From Macrostomum hystrix (taxonomy: Eukaryota; Platyhelminthes; Macrostomidae): a stretch of 64,000 nt of DNA. Numbering within the stretch: the stretch's first letter is position 1; the number at the start of each line of letters is the position of its first letter. The DNA is taken from assembly GCA_950097015.1 (NCBI GenBank), contig CATNEN010000015.1, forward strand, positions 355,001 to 419,000. The letters run 5' to 3'. The position numbers and the translations under genes were made by a program. The notes beneath the pieces are model-generated. The model ran no database searches, had not been told where the DNA came from, and saw only the letters and a program-made list of their open reading frames with translations. Below are positions 45,061 to 59,800 of this stretch, one piece after another.

Positions 45061-46851
45061 TCCGGCGAACTTTAAGATTCGATCTGTAAAGACGGTCACT
45101 TACTGCGAAGTCTCAAGTTATTGCATGCAAATACACCGAAATTGAAGTCATCGTGTCATCCTGCGTTCCGACCGGTAAGCGCTGCATTCGTTTCTTTCCT
45201 TACGGATTGCCAGGACTTATACGGAGTGCTGTATCTAACTTAGAAGTACTGTGTGAGCGTCCTAACACCACCAGTGCCAGGCTGAAGCAGAGCGTCCCAA
45301 CGCATGGTTTAGCAATTATTCTTATTATAATCGTTCTTATTAGTACTGTATAGGCTGGGGATCCCAAACCGACCACAGTCACTACAATACGCTCGTTCTG
45401 CTAAAAATTATTCAATTCTTAGCCACTCTTGATACGGACGACGGCCATGTCATCCGGGGCCGAAGCCCAGAGCCGCTAAAGGACATCCTGCTGTGGACTT
45501 TGCAGTTACCGCGCAGGAGCAGACAGGGACGAGCGGGTCGCTAAAACGACCCTCTTTTTAATGACGCGCGAGCAGCCAGGCAACCGGCGTGAAGCATGTC
45601 AGCGACCTAGCATTGAAGCGCGTGATTTGACACCCTCTCTCTTTTGGCCACTTTGTAGTCGGCGTGTGTGGTTCTCATATCATTATTTTTGTACCATGAA
45701 ATTCTGTACCATTTGTACCCGACGGGCTGAAAATCGTGCCCGTTAATTGGACATAAACTCTAGAAATACCGTGGGGGTATTCCTAGTACCCACAGTTTTC
45801 TTTTTTCTACACCTCCAAAAATATTCCACCCATCGGCATGAAAATGCAGAACGTAGGGCTAAAATACGATGAAACAGTTTTCAGAATGTTCAACGATGCG
45901 TCGCGTCGCTGAGATGTTCAACGATGATGACATACGAGTATATGTCTCCTGACTGAAGACTGCATGCAAAATAGTATTATTCAATATCAGATTTGGAAAC
46001 GCAGCCGTATTTGAGATACTGATCGGATGCTTTTGATGAACGTCCCGACGGTCGCCGCCGATGCTCCAGACGGTGATTAAGGGGATCCTTGTGACTGTGA
46101 TGCTGAGAACAAGGGTCCCTACGACAGATGGACTCAGATTATTGAGCCAATATGGATTCTTGAATTCTCGAATACGTATTTCTTGAAACTAACTATTTGT
46201 ACTCTACTGGCGCTTTGGTCCTATGGTTATTTCTCCTACTGTATTTGCAAGTTTGCACAAGTTGTATTTGTTTAATTTTTACGTGTGTTTTAGCAGAAAT
46301 TTTAGCAAAAGTTTTAGCCAAAATAGACAATGAATATTTCCGATAGCTATTATGATAATTTATGCCTTTTTTATGACAGATTAACCAATTTATTTATTAT
46401 CACCATGGCCGATAGAATAGTGATGTTAAAAGGTTAATTGGAAAAGGTTGGAATTGAATAATTAGCAAAAAATGCTGCACTTATATACGTCGTAATTGAA
46501 CCAATATTTGAAATATGAATCTAGATAATTCGCTTAATTATAACAATGGCCTTCATTTTTCAATGAAAAGCACAACCCAGAGAGGAACCCAGATTTTACA
46601 ACTGATTCCTTTTTGTAAGGCCTAATGTAGTCCCTTATGAAGCCTAATTCTTGTGGCAATTGAACCACGTACACTATCGTGCAAAACTCCTGAAGGCAGA
46701 ACAGCGGATGAGCTTCTCTATCAGAAAGCCTTTTTACAAAGTCCAGGTAAAATCGAATTAAAATTTTAGTTTCGAAATGAAAATCTCAGAAATAAAATAG
46801 AATCAGAGCGATAAAAGTCCATTCACTGGAGCACAGTCATCAAGGTTAATC
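45061..46851. other. 3' flank of the giant gene and transposon remnant tail
   Basis: Mostly AT-rich. May include diverged parts of the piggyBac-like element. No other coding segment is recognised. Confidence 0.4.
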
Positions 46852-47858
46852 CTAAACTTCGGTTTCGTCAACGGGATCTGCCTGGCTGGCCGACGAAGTG
46901 CCAGAACCGGCGCTTCCAATCCTTCGCGTGACGATGCGGTCTCCCTTAGCAACAATTCGGTCAGCTGGCCAGGCCTCCAGCCTCTCTTGCAGATTGAATT
47001 CCTTGGCGGCCTCATGAGTAGACGTGGCTGGTTCTACAGCAGATTCAGCGCTCCAGGCCTCCCGAGACCGCGGAACTTCCGACACCTGCTGAGCCTCAGA
47101 GGCGGGCTGGATCACTCGGGATTTTCTAGAATTCAGGTTTGATCAGGGTCAATGGTTTGTTACACTTTGACAAACTCAATGCACAGTGAAAGTTACCGCA
47201 GGTTTCTCCGCACGAAGATGGTGGCAAGGACGAGGCCGACTAGAGCAAAAGCCACGCCTAAGGAGATGACTGTTGGCATCATCCAGTTCATTCCGGATCC
47301 TTCGATCGGAGGCTCGCATTTTGAACCTGGCGGACAGATGCAGGAGGCGCTGCCGCCGCTGCCCTCACTGCAGATGAGCGGCGGGTCGCAGCGCAGCAGG
47401 GCGCAAGGGTCGGCGCGCTCGCAGCGGTCTCCCAGCCAGCCAGCGGGGCAGCCGCACCAGTAGCCTTCAAAGCCGTCGGCGCGACGATCATCGAGGCAGG
47501 AGGGGTCCCACTCGGGTCCGCGGCAGGTGCCATTGTTAAGGCACGGCATGGCCAGCAATGCCATGGTGACTTCAACAACCTCGGAGCCCCTGATCGAGCC
47601 ATCGAGTTCGAACACGCCAGCGAACTCAAAGCTGTAGCGGCCGTAGCCGTGACTCATCGGCCTGAACTCGTACACGTTAGTGAGCCACTTTGCCTGCGGC
47701 AGGTCGTCGACACCGGGCGGTTTCTGGGAGCTCGATCTCAGCAGCACCAGCTCGTGACCTCCCGGACTACGGAGGCTTAGCTTGGCGGCTGCGCGAGCTG
47801 AGGTGGCGCAGCTGATGGCGAACTCGATGCCACTGGAGTCTGTCTCGTCCTGCTTGAT
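46852..47858 (-). other. giant gene: EGF-like domains, TM helix and cytosolic tail
   Basis: The exon at 47858-47197 encodes CLNNGTCRG...WCGCPAGWLGDRCE (EGF-like) and a second CALLRCDPPLIC...CICPPGSKC, followed by the TM segment MMPTVISLGVAFALVGLVL-ATIFV and RRNLR stop-transfer residues. The last exon (47125-46852) adds a roughly 90-residue Ser/Glu/Ala-rich tail ending DPVDETEV. No kinase, PDZ-ligand or ITAM motif is obvious, although the final Val residue loosely fits a PDZ class ligand. Confidence 0.82.
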
Positions 47859-50800
47859 CTGAAAGGAGAGAGATTGTTTAGAATGTTCCTTTAGAATTTA
47901 AATTTAAACTGCAGCGATGCTAAGTTTACAAGGAAGTGAATGGCCCTTTGGAAACCTGGCAGTACGCCCTTGTTGTTATACTAATTTGCGAGTAGAAGGT
48001 GTAGAGACTGTGCTCACCACAGTCCGAAGCGGTCCTTTCAGTGCCGTCCCGTTCTTTACGAACAGAATGTCAGTGCGATAGCGGCCGCCGCTCACGCTGA
48101 GCAGGAAGACTCCCTGAGTCTGCTGCGGTGGCACCCCGGATGGCGGCTTGTCGGTCACCACAAGTGGAAGGCTCTCCGTCCACTCCAGCTCGTCCGCGGT
48201 GGAGCTGGGCCGGTACACTAGCAGGCCGTCAGCTGACATGCTGGCCTGACCGAGCTTGGCTGTGCCTCGCAGCTCCCACACAATTGGATCTTCTTCGGGG
48301 TCGGTGGCCACCAGCTGCCGCTTGAACTCAACTGGAATGTTGTGAAAGATGAAAGATGAAAGATGGCGTCTTCATTTACGTGCACTTTAATCTGTTTACT
48401 CGTACATTCGTACATTCGTACTCCGCAGGGCTATCGACGAACGTCAGTCATTTCATTGAACTCCGTTGGCCAGCGAAAGCCGAGACCCTCTTTTTGGCTC
48501 CCAAATTTTTCAACCTAGCTCGCTGACTGGCTGCTCAGTTCTCAGTGACCTTTCCCCTCCAGCAACTGTCACTTGTCTGACCCTGCATCTTAGCCGTACC
48601 GCTCCGTCATACTTGGCTTTTTTAAATTAAGTACGCGACCACAATTCCTATCTGCGCCACAACAGCATTGCAGATTGCAGAGCCTTACCAACAGCATCTT
48701 CCGGCGAGCTGAAGTTGGCGAACAGGTCGGACTGAATCACTGGCGCTGAGTTGTAGGGCGACTTAGCGATGCTGCACATGGCGAACATTCGCTCCTGCGT
48801 CAGCGTGACAGCCAGCGCTTCGCCTGGGGCTGAGTCGAAAATTCCGGCCAGCTGCCAGACTTGGCTGTCTGCAAGCGTGTAAAGCAGTTTTGGCGCTGTA
48901 ATTTTCGATAATTTGAAGCGAATATTCATTAGTACTTACCTGTGTCCCAGTAAATAAGACTGTCCACTACATCCTGCTCAGGGTCAGCGCTCCGGCGCTC
49001 TCGATTAGCAGCCAGCTGCTGATGAGGCTTCACCTGCAGCTCGATGCTGGCTCTGCCGACCGGCGAGATCGCGAAGGTGCTGCCGAATTCTCGAATGCGG
49101 CGAGTCAAGAGGCGCGCGGTGCGGTGCTTCGTCCACTCCGGGTGCACAATGTACGGTTTGTAGGAAGCCGCTGCCGATGAGTCGTACTCCTCCTTAGTTC
49201 GCTCGTCTGTCAGCTGCTCGAAGTACAAGGATGTGCCATCAGGATAGTCGCCGATAGCTCTGACCTCCGGCATGCCAAGCCGTTCGGAGCTGAACTTCGC
49301 AGGCAGGGCTTGCGACTTCAGGCGAGAAATCTGAATGACGAGACGGTCATCGGGCACAATGGTCTGCTTACTGAGCGTTCGATTAGCGCACACGTAAGCC
49401 TTCGTGCAGGCCTGGAGCTTGATGAATATCGTCCTTGGGGATGAGAAGAGTGATGGTGTTCGGTTAACAAAATCTGAAATTGCAGACCCACTTTATATGG
49501 CAGATAAGAAATAGACCATTCTGTCTACTGCTTACTTTCCAGGCTCCAAGTAAAACCTATTTTTGGTGGAATCTGTGCTAATGTTTCTCCTTAGGCTTGA
49601 TAATGTGATGTTGTGCTCAGAGTCATCTACACCGTTCCATTGGATGGTATTGTTCTTGATCAGCACTGTGACAGATGTATCTGAGTCGTTAGCTTTTGGC
49701 GCAGGAATGCACGATAATACGTCATCGAGTCGGTTCTCAGCAGAGCTCACGCAAAGCTCTAAAATGGAACAACATTTAGAATTAAAATATGATCAGGACT
49801 AGGGATGTTTTCCATAAGAACTCCAGCCAAATAAATTGCTTCTACTCGCACCGTAGAAATTCAGCCTATCATCCAGCTTAAAGCTCAGAGTGGCGCCCAC
49901 GACGCTCTGGTCCGACTGCTTCTTTGAGTCTGGAGGCGATACGTCGAAGTCGAAATCCGTCACGCCGATGAGCGAGGAGTTCACAACACTGAGGTCTGGA
50001 GGGTCCGTCATCACGGTCAGCCCAACCTGGTCGTGGTAAAACATTGAAAGACCGGCGTTGTTGATCGCGCGGACACTGACGTAATAGGTCTCTCCGTTGA
50101 CCAGGGTGAGGTTGGTGTTCATGCCTGTCGGATTGGAGCCCACCGATTTCCACGTCTGCAGATTTGAGCTCTTTGGTGAAGTGCCTACCGCCCAGAAGAA
50201 CTCCTGCAGAAGAGTTCGGGTGCGGAGTGAGTAAGTATTCGAATTAAAGGAATAAAAAAATTTTTTTTTTGAAACTCTTAAACATACGCTAATTAGAGAT
50301 TCATTGTCGCTGATGATCCAAAGCGCGCGAATAGTTGTTGTGGAGGCTGTGTAGTTAGTTGGCGCGAACGGATAAGGTGACTCAGGATCATTGTACATCA
50401 TCGGAGCCTGATCGTCCGCCAGTGGTGGCGTGGTATCGATCAACAAGCCGGAGGTGAAGCTAGTTGCCGACTGACCGTTTGCTTGAATTGCCATCACTTA
50501 AAGACAGAAATCGTTAGTTTGCGCTTAGACAGAAAGTCGCAAAAAGTGTGAGCTCTAAAATCTACCCATTTTAGCTCGTAACTGTACCACAAAGGAACTC
50601 AAAGTACAACTAACGTTGCGCATAAATCAGGGTATAAATTGTTCAGCTGCCCTTCAGGAACTCACCTCCAATCTGATAAGTTTCTCCATTCGTCAGATTC
50701 AGCTGGGACAAAGTCAAGCGCACCTCAGTGAACCCGCTGTCTCGGCACCTGGGATCGCAATGGAGATGGTCGCACGGATGCAGACACGGGATGCAGGGCT

Positions 50801-53800
50801 GGTACAGGACCTGCCAGTCGGACACTTGAGTTTCGTTCCAGAACACAGCGGCGTTGTAGGCGACAATCGGGTTAGTGCCAGCGATGAAGGCTGTGCCGTA
50901 GCGGCACTTCTCCGTCGTTGGCTGTGGCAGCCGAATATCTCGTAGTTGCACTTTCTCTCTCCAGCGATTGAGAACATTTTCTGGGTCCAGACGCGGAACA
51001 AAGTTGGCCTTGGTGTGAGTGAGCAGGCTGAGTCTGGCCCGATTCATGGTTGGAAGACCTGAGAGAGTGACTACCGTTTCTCCGTCAACCTCAGCTCTCG
51101 CACTCCATTCTCTGTGCCCGGAGTCCTGAGCTACGCTGTGCACATGCAGCGTGTAGTTGTGCAGATCCCCACTGGGATCAAAGTTTAGGGATGCGAGCTG
51201 ACTGACGCTCTCGAGCGAGTTATTTTCATGCGAGCACCATAGCACAATGGCAGGCTGGTCAGCTGGTTCGTATAGGATCTGCAGCCCACACGCTGCGTGC
51301 ACTCGGTTGATGTCATCGATGTCGCCGTTAAGGGTGTCGTCAGGCAGGGGCAGAAGATTCTCGATCACTTTTGATCCTGTGGCTCGTGTCGGTCTAGGAG
51401 TTGGGGGCGGTCGGCTGAGGTCTCGACTCATGTTAACTCTCAGGTAGTCCAGAAACTCAGGTGTGCAACCCTCGCACATGTCGCTGCAGTTGGGATACGC
51501 CACGGGATCCGGGAAGACGCAGCAGCTGCATGTGTACTGGGACCAGTCCTCCTCTGGAACATAATCGATGTCACCCACCACCCCGGCGGGACCGTCCCAA
51601 AGCACCAGGCTGGTGACCACGTGACTTGAGTTCGCTACACGCGCTCTGAAGCTGTACGAAGCACCAATGCCCAGATGAGAATCCGCCTGAATCGCGCTTG
51701 AAAGCACCCTGGCCGATGTCAGGTCTCGCTCCAGGTGCAGGTCCCAGTCAGCGCCGCCTTGTCCGATGGGAGACGCCAGATCGTGGCGGAACCGCAAGCT
51801 CCACCACTCGTCCATGTTCCACAGACCTGCTGTGTTCAGTGTCTGCCACTCGATGCGGTTGGGACTCCTCAGCGGACAGGGATCAGCTGAAGCTTTTGGG
51901 AAATGGAGCAGCGTGGCCGTCAAGGAGTCTGACCTGCCCGAGTAGCTTGCGTCTTCTGTGAAGTTGGATCCATCAACCACGGAGCCCGATTTGGGTAGGG
52001 ACGTATCCAGAAGTATCGGGCTTGTCTGGTCTCTGGTTTTCAGTTCGGCTCGGTTTTCGGCTTCAATCGTCACAATGTAGGGCACTCCCGGCTCGAGATC
52101 CAGATCTCTGAATGTCACTTCTGTGGTTGTGGAAGTGTCATTGACTTTCACCGAGGCCTCCAGGCCCGTGATGTCTAGCACCGCTATCAGGTTCACCAAA
52201 TCGGCGGCAGCGCAGCCTGCAGTACGCCACAACTGAAGCTTGACGTGCGACAGTCCGGAGTCCGCATCCTCGTAGCCTCGCCACTTCACGTGCAGGGCAC
52301 CAGCCTCCACTGAGAACGTCAGTTTCTGAGACGCGTTGGTGTGTTTTGGTTATGAAAAGTCTAACTGCATTCAAAACTTGTTTAATGAAGAATTGCAAAG
52401 GCAAGGGCTCACCATGTTGTAGAACGGCCCCGCTGTGATTTCACCCTTTGTGGGAGGGTTGTTGTCAAACAAGAAGCTAGAAACCGAGGCGTTGCACTCG
52501 CCCGCTTCGTCAAGTCCGATGACGATTATGTACAAGGTTTCGGCCTGCTTGAGCTCGAGGTCAGTCAGCCTCACCATGGTGTCAGTGCTTACTGAGATCA
52601 GCGGCTGGACGTCGAATGTGAAGTTGAACACATCGCCGATCTTATCCCGATGTGTTAGCTGAAAAGTGCAGCCATTGATTAGTTTCGTCCTGCCCAGGTG
52701 TGATTTGGAATGCAGAGCTTTATTCTCTCTTCTTACTATTTTGTGGCAGTCAGTGTCACCCGGAATCGGCATGCTTGATATTCCTGTGAAATAGGACACT
52801 ATCTCCAGCTCCTGCTTCTCATTCAATGCTGACTTGAACCTGCCCCAAGAATATCTCAGGTGGAACAAGCCTGAGCTGGTCTCTGAGTGCTCGGCTCCGT
52901 TTTCTGTGCTCACGAAACGCGGCACGTTGATATCCGCTCCTGAAACAGTTGCCGGATTTCAACTGGTAAACCAAAATCTAAAAATATACTTTCCCACGTT
53001 TCTTACTGAAAACTGTCGAGTCATAGCCCACTCGCATGCCCGAAGACGTGACCTCCGTTGAGGCGAATCCTTTTGAATAGGCGCGAACCGTGGCATAGTA
53101 CATCCCCTTGATTGGGACGAGATCGAGGTCGTACGCCGTGAACGTTTTGTTCCGACCCACATTCACAAACGGCAGCACGTTGTCTCTGGTCTTGGGGTAG
53201 CGTCGGTCAGTTCCAAAGGCCACTTCGTAGTAGTCAATCACCTGTCGTTCGCCCAGCTTGTCCACCGAGCTCGAGCCGCCTCCGTTGGGGTTGATAAGGA
53301 CTGTGTCGTTTCCGAAGCCCATCCAGTTGGAAGACAGCTGCGTGTGGGACTTTTGCTTGTGCAGGTCAATGCCCGTGACCGAGCCGTCGAAGACATGGCC
53401 AGGGATGATTGGCTCAAGGCGAATCACCACTCCTGATGATCGAACAGTGATGACGTGCCCGAGTGCTGTAGTGCCACTGACAATTGCGAAGTAGGTCTCT
53501 CCGTTCTGCATATTGAGGCCAAAGTGGCTTCCGCTTGTGCGCTCTGCAATTCATTGAGAAACAACTAATTTCAGTTACATTTAGATCTTGTGTTGAAGGA
53601 ATATATGTGTTAATTAAGCATTTTTTTATTTATGCACCTCCAACGCTAGTGAAATTCTGGACAACAAGACCGTCAAGTCGTTCAAAATAAAGTTGATAAT
53701 CAACAACCGGGCAAGGTTCACCGCTGAAGTCCCACCGGGCACTGAGCTGTTCCACGTTCGTTTGGAAGTCGCTGAAATTTCATTTTTAAATCTCTTTGCT

Positions 53801-56800
53801 TCGAGTACAAGTATGTCAACCTGCGCGATGACAAAGTTAGTTTTCATGCAAGCGTCTTACATGTCTTTGCCGACATTGTCTCCATCGTGGACAGTTATTG
53901 GGCTGTGGTAGCCTAAGACAGACCCAACTCTTGTGATGTACACTCCATTAGAGATGACAGTCGAAAAGTGATCCGCACCGTTGAAGCCCTTCAGTACAAC
54001 AAACAGTCTTCTGTAGCTTGCTAGCTGGATTCCAGTGAAAGTGTAGCCGGTAGAATTAGCTGGTATGGCTTCAAACTTCATCACTTGAGTTGCTCCCGGC
54101 GAAGTACCTAGTCCTATCTCGTACCTAAATCATGAGAAAAGCCGTTTTTTCTACGGGATTATAAGCAGCTGTGAGGAGAACTAAAATGATGACAGTAATC
54201 ATATCCCACCGAGAAATTCCACTCTCTGGATCCCGGAACGGTACCCAACTGACTGCCAATGTGTCGAGACCAAGATGGCAAGTGACGTCGAGTTTGAGAC
54301 AACTTTCCGCATCGACGCATTTTTGGTTGTCAGCCTGGATGGAACCGTTGAGCAGCTGGACTCTGTCGGACAGCTCAACTATGACCGAGTGCTCAGGCGG
54401 TGTGTCGTCAATAATGATGGCGCTAGAGTAGATCTTTGTGGAGTACTTCACTTTGTTGAACGCTGTCAAGGTCACGTAATAGTCCTTGTTGTGCTCCATT
54501 GCGGCCGAAAAGTCACTCGCTGCAGGGAGAAATTTGTGTTTACATTTTGCTTGATCTGAGCTCTGACTGTAAGAGTAGTATGTGAGACAAGTTTCAATAG
54601 CTTTCTTATTAATATCCTCACTCACGGTGAACAGTGAATGAAGTCGCATCCCCGCTGACATTCTTGCCAAGAAGGATTTCGGCCCGTCCTTCAGCCTCGC
54701 CAATCATCACTGAGTAGTAGTCGATTTCGCTTTGCGGGTCTTGAACGCCCTCCCAATGGCAGGAGAGTGGACTAAACGACTAGAATGCGAGGGAAAGTTA
54801 TCGATAATTATTAACTTCTCAAATCAAACCAGTGACAAGCAGGTTGAAACCATCCAGTGTGTACCTTGGTGAACTTTGGGCACCTCAGAGTACCTTCAGT
54901 TGGCGGGGTTGAGTCGAAGACCACAGGGGCTGAGGAGGTGATGTTCTTCTGACCAAGCGCATTGACAACGATGGCAGTAAAAATGTTGGGCAGTCCATCC
55001 GACTGTGGATGAACCCGATCATCCGCAGTCACACCTGACCTGTCCTTGGCTCCTAGATCGATTCCGTCGCGTCTGAACAGCGAGTCTCCAAGCGGATGGT
55101 CGCCGTACATCACAGAGGCCAAGGTCACTTCACTCTCGAGATCACTGAACTCGAACTGAGCAGTGAGCGAGTCCACCGTCTCTGAGTAGATCGATGATTG
55201 TGTCAGCGGCATGGGCCCATCAGGAAGACCCAGGTCCGTTATTCGAACAAACGGTGGAGTCCGATCCACGACGATGCCGTCAGAAGAGGCCTCGAGAATG
55301 TAGCCAGCGTTGGTGACGCCACGAACCGTACAAAAGTACGCCTTGCCATGTTCCAGGCGGATGGGCATCTGGGCATGGCCTGAAGACGAAAGTCCCTCGT
55401 GCTCCGCATCGTCAGAGTTGACAAAGTCGTCTACGTCATCATATAGGACAATGCCAACCCGAGTGTAGCGCTGCACATTCTCGGACATTGGCCTGGACCC
55501 GATCGCCCACTCATAGTGGTTGATTCCGTACAGTGGACTGTGGAAACCCTCGAACTGGCAGGTCAGCGAGTAGTCGTCTGACTGATAGCGAGCGTTCACT
55601 TTTGGCTCATCTCCATCCATCAGATATCCTGGAGCGTCCTCAGCCAGAACGACTATCGGCATCGATGAGATCACAGCACTTTCTATTCCGGCTCCGTTGA
55701 CAGCATACGCACTGACATAGTATACTGGCGCTTTCGTCTTTGTGTCCGTCACATTGAGCTCGACTGACAGCCTGCCTGAATTCATTCTCGACATCGATGT
55801 CCAGTTCAATACATTCGCTAATCCTGAAATAATGAGCGAGCAGGTAAACTACTTAAGAAAAGAAAATTGACACGAGTCCATAATTAATGAAAGAACTGCC
55901 TGGACTCGCTTTCGCTTACCAGGCTGATCGCCGACAGCCAAAAAGTACTCATAAATGTCCGACTCGGGATCAACCGCTTGCCACCAGCCCCTTATTCCAG
56001 ATTTGTCCGCCTGCCACACGTATCCACCATGGTGCTCCTCCAACTCTCCGGGCGCAACGTTCACCTTCACCCAACGCATGACTGGCGGTGTGTTATCGAC
56101 TAGAGACCCGGTCGTCTCCCGCTCTTGACGCAGCAGGGCTCCGTTCTGACCGACAACTCTAACAGAGTACCGGCTGCCCAGTCTCAGGCTCAGGTTAGTG
56201 TGCTCAACGAGACTGGCATTTGGTGCTAGCGTTTCACTCCATTCGTGTTCTTTTTCTATAATTGTGATGAGTATAATCGGCGAATAAGAATGGTACATAT
56301 TACTTAAAATGTAATGAGCATTCATGTGAATTTCTGAGCAAATTACGTGGGAAAAGCTGATGCTTTGATCCGTGCGTTAGCTCATAGATCCGATATTGGA
56401 AGCTCGCTAGCTTTGACTCAGGATCTGTAAAGTCCCAGTTGGCCTTTACCGTCGAAAGAGAAGATTGAAAGTCGGCGTTCTTGGTCTCATCGTGTCCGTC
56501 GTACAATCTATTTACCACAGGCTTCGTCAAATCAATTAGGACTCCACTGGAAGACGTTGCAATCGAATTTAGTGCCCTATTGGTTGCATTCAACTGGACT
56601 TTAACAAGTTCGTTATGATGAAAATGAAAGTGGTTCCAATCTATGCTGGATTGGTTCGGGGAGATGGAAATCTCAGAGCTCGCTCGAACCCACTCCTTGA
56701 AAGTCGAATCGAATCTCAGCACGCTAATTCCGTACTCCTTGATGTCCGACTCCGGGTCTGAAAAGCCTCGCCACTGAGCGCTCACTGAAGCAGCATTCGA

Positions 56801-59800
56801 TGAGTACACAAGATCAGTGAAGTCCGCAGCCAGACCGTCCACAATGTCACCCATAACAGGTGAGGTGAGATCGCAGAGAATGCCGCTGCTGGAAGCATTC
56901 ACTGCCAGCTCCCTGTGGCCGTAGTGCACGGCAGTGATGACGCTGTGATAGCGCACGTTGTGCTGCAGCTCCTGACCGCCGGCCAGGCTGGACTCCATGC
57001 AAAGGACCTGCTTGTGGCTGTCAACGAACTCGATGCGGTAAATCTCCTCTGCCTCCTTGAAGAGCTGCCAGTGATAGAATGCGATGCCCGACTCATCGTC
57101 TCGGAAGTCGAACCAGTTGACGCACATGCGATCCGGCTTTCCAACGAACTCCGCGTCGTGTTTGAATTCGCTTCCGTCCAGGACAAAACCTGCGATCGGC
57201 GGTGTCAGATCGATCAAGATCGGCCGGTCCGCGTGCTGCACCGAGCTGAGGTTCACGCTGTTCTCGGCCCTAAGGATAGCCCACACGGGCACACCGTCGG
57301 GCAGCCGATGAGTCATTGCGAAGGAGCTTGTGAACTCGAGCACGTCCTCTTCAAAATCTGGCGTTCCAGTGAAGGGCATACGCTGGAAGGCTAAGACCAT
57401 CGTGTCAAACTTCGTGCGTCCCAGACCGATGTCGAACTCCTTGATTCCGGATAGCGGATCGCTGAAATGTTTCGTTTTTACAATGCTTTTCAGTAGCCAT
57501 AATCGTTCAGTGAAAGTTCAAGTGTAGAAATTAAACAAGAAAATGCTTACGACATGTGGTACTGCGCACTTAGCTGCAGGTTCTCCTCGTCGTACTGCAC
57601 GTCTTTAAGATGGTGAACTAGCGGAGGCGTGTTGTCAACTACAATGGGCCTCCAGTGGCACAGAGTCAGCGTCATGGGTCCCCCGAATTCCACCTTGTTA
57701 GTAGCCCGCACTGTTGAGTAGTACTTCCCATCCGGTAGGCCGCTCTCTTTGTAAATCGGATTGGGAATAGGATGGATGCTGCCGACGTGAGTCCACTGGG
57801 ACTCGTGGCCGAGGTGGGCGTGCGGATCTCCGAAACCGAGGCTGACGTCGGTTGCACAGATGGCCGTGCCCACTGCCCAGGTGATGCCGAAAATCGAAGT
57901 CTCATTGTCGTGCATGCCGTCCCAGTTGGCAGAAATGAACTCATTGGCACGAGTCCACCTGACATCGACCATACGGTCGTGTCCGTTAAACAGAGTTCTG
58001 GAACCCATGCCGTCGATAATCTTGCGGTGGTTTTTCAGTAAAGTCTCGTACTTTGTCCTGACAACGTTGTTTGTATCTTGCGGATCAACTGGTCCACATC
58101 TGTCCCACCACTTTCTGATTATTTTCTCTCGGCACACTGTGTACACAACTTCGCTTGACGACACATTCGCCGTGAAGCCGGGATAAGGAGGGTCGAAGTC
58201 GGTCAGGATCGGCTGCGAGGCGATGATGTTGGAATAGCCCAAGGTGTTTTTCAAAAACAGGCTCACAAAGTGAATGTTGTTGTGCCTCAGAGTAAAGTCT
58301 TGCTGGAAGTAGCTTGCAGAATGGCCCAAAGCTTTCCTCTCATAGTACGCAAAGCCATAACTGTCTGACAATCGAGATCGATGCCCGATCATCTCGTGCG
58401 ACAGTTCGCAGAGCCTGTTTACGACTGCAATGGAAAAAAGGCTTTCCATGTTTCTGTGATTCTAGTGCAGATCAATTAGACCAATATAAATTTGTTAACA
58501 TACAGTGGTAATTGAATGCCCTGCATTTATCGCCCTGCTTGACGCAATCCTCGGCACACATCTGGCTGGTAAAGACGGACGTTCGCGTGACATAAACCCC
58601 GCTTGCGAGCCGGCCGTGCAAAGGCGACGAGAAACGACTGAGGGGGCTCGATGCATCTGAGGCGGATTTGGTAGCTTTTTCAGTGTAAAATGTTGAGATT
58701 GAGATGGAAATTACACCTAGATTCTAGGCACAGCCACAGCTATTGCGCATCGCTTCCAGAGGCTGTGTACAGCTGTTCAGTCCGTGGACTGGGGTATGCC
58801 ACCTGAGTTTCTATCCTAGCTGGTGCTGCTATCAGTTTTACGGAAGGATACACTAAACACTAAAGTCCTTCTTCAATGTTTTTGAAGTTTTTGGCAGGGA
58901 TTCAAGCTGCCTTGTAGTGAAATAGGAAACGACCGAATAGAATCTTCGATACATTTTTTGCATAATTTTGCACAGAATAATTTAATACGAGCTAGATATA
59001 TGAGTTTTTAGCAGCTTTTAAAGAATTTCTATCTATATTTTGGAGATTGGTTTCCAAACCTTTAAAACCAAAAAAATTAAGCAGCTTGCAGCTGAAATCA
59101 CGATGTGAGTTAGCCTTAGAAAATCTTTTTTCTATTTGCTTCAAAGCTTAAAAAGTGAAATTGGAGAGACGGCGATGAATGAAAGGCGATATGAGCGACG
59201 ATCACAAAAATGATTCGTTTGACCCAGCGCTATCGGTAAGCTCGTACGGGTGCAAGTACCAAAGTTCTATATTTCCAAGATTCTATAATCGCCGCCGTCA
59301 CGAAGGCGAGATGACTCCTCCTTCTCTCTCTCGCTGCTTTCTGCCCAGTTGTTCCAGCGTAACTGTCTAGCATTTAGCGAGCACTATTCCACTAGCTGTC
59401 CTTGAACGTGTGAACGAGCTTGGAAACCACCAGAGCAGTGGTCAGAGTAAACGGCAACAGTTAGGAAGAAAAAACAGCAACTGAACAGATGGAACCCCAC
59501 CTAAAAGAGAACCGTGATTTTTAATCAACGAATGTAGCCTACTTTGGAACTGCATTTGCAAATCGAATAAACAAACTAATGACAGCTTTGCGAGAACGTG
59601 ACAAAGAAGAAATATATAGTGGAAGGACCTACTCAAAGCCAACGACCACCCTCAATAGAGTCTTTATTCTTAATAGCGCTTTGCATGCTAGCCAAGGCCG
59701 TCCCCAAAGTACACATAATATTCCATAGGCAGACAGACTGTGCAAAACCACCCACCAGCCTGATTGTCGGGCTTAGTCAAGTCGATCGTGCGCCAAACAA

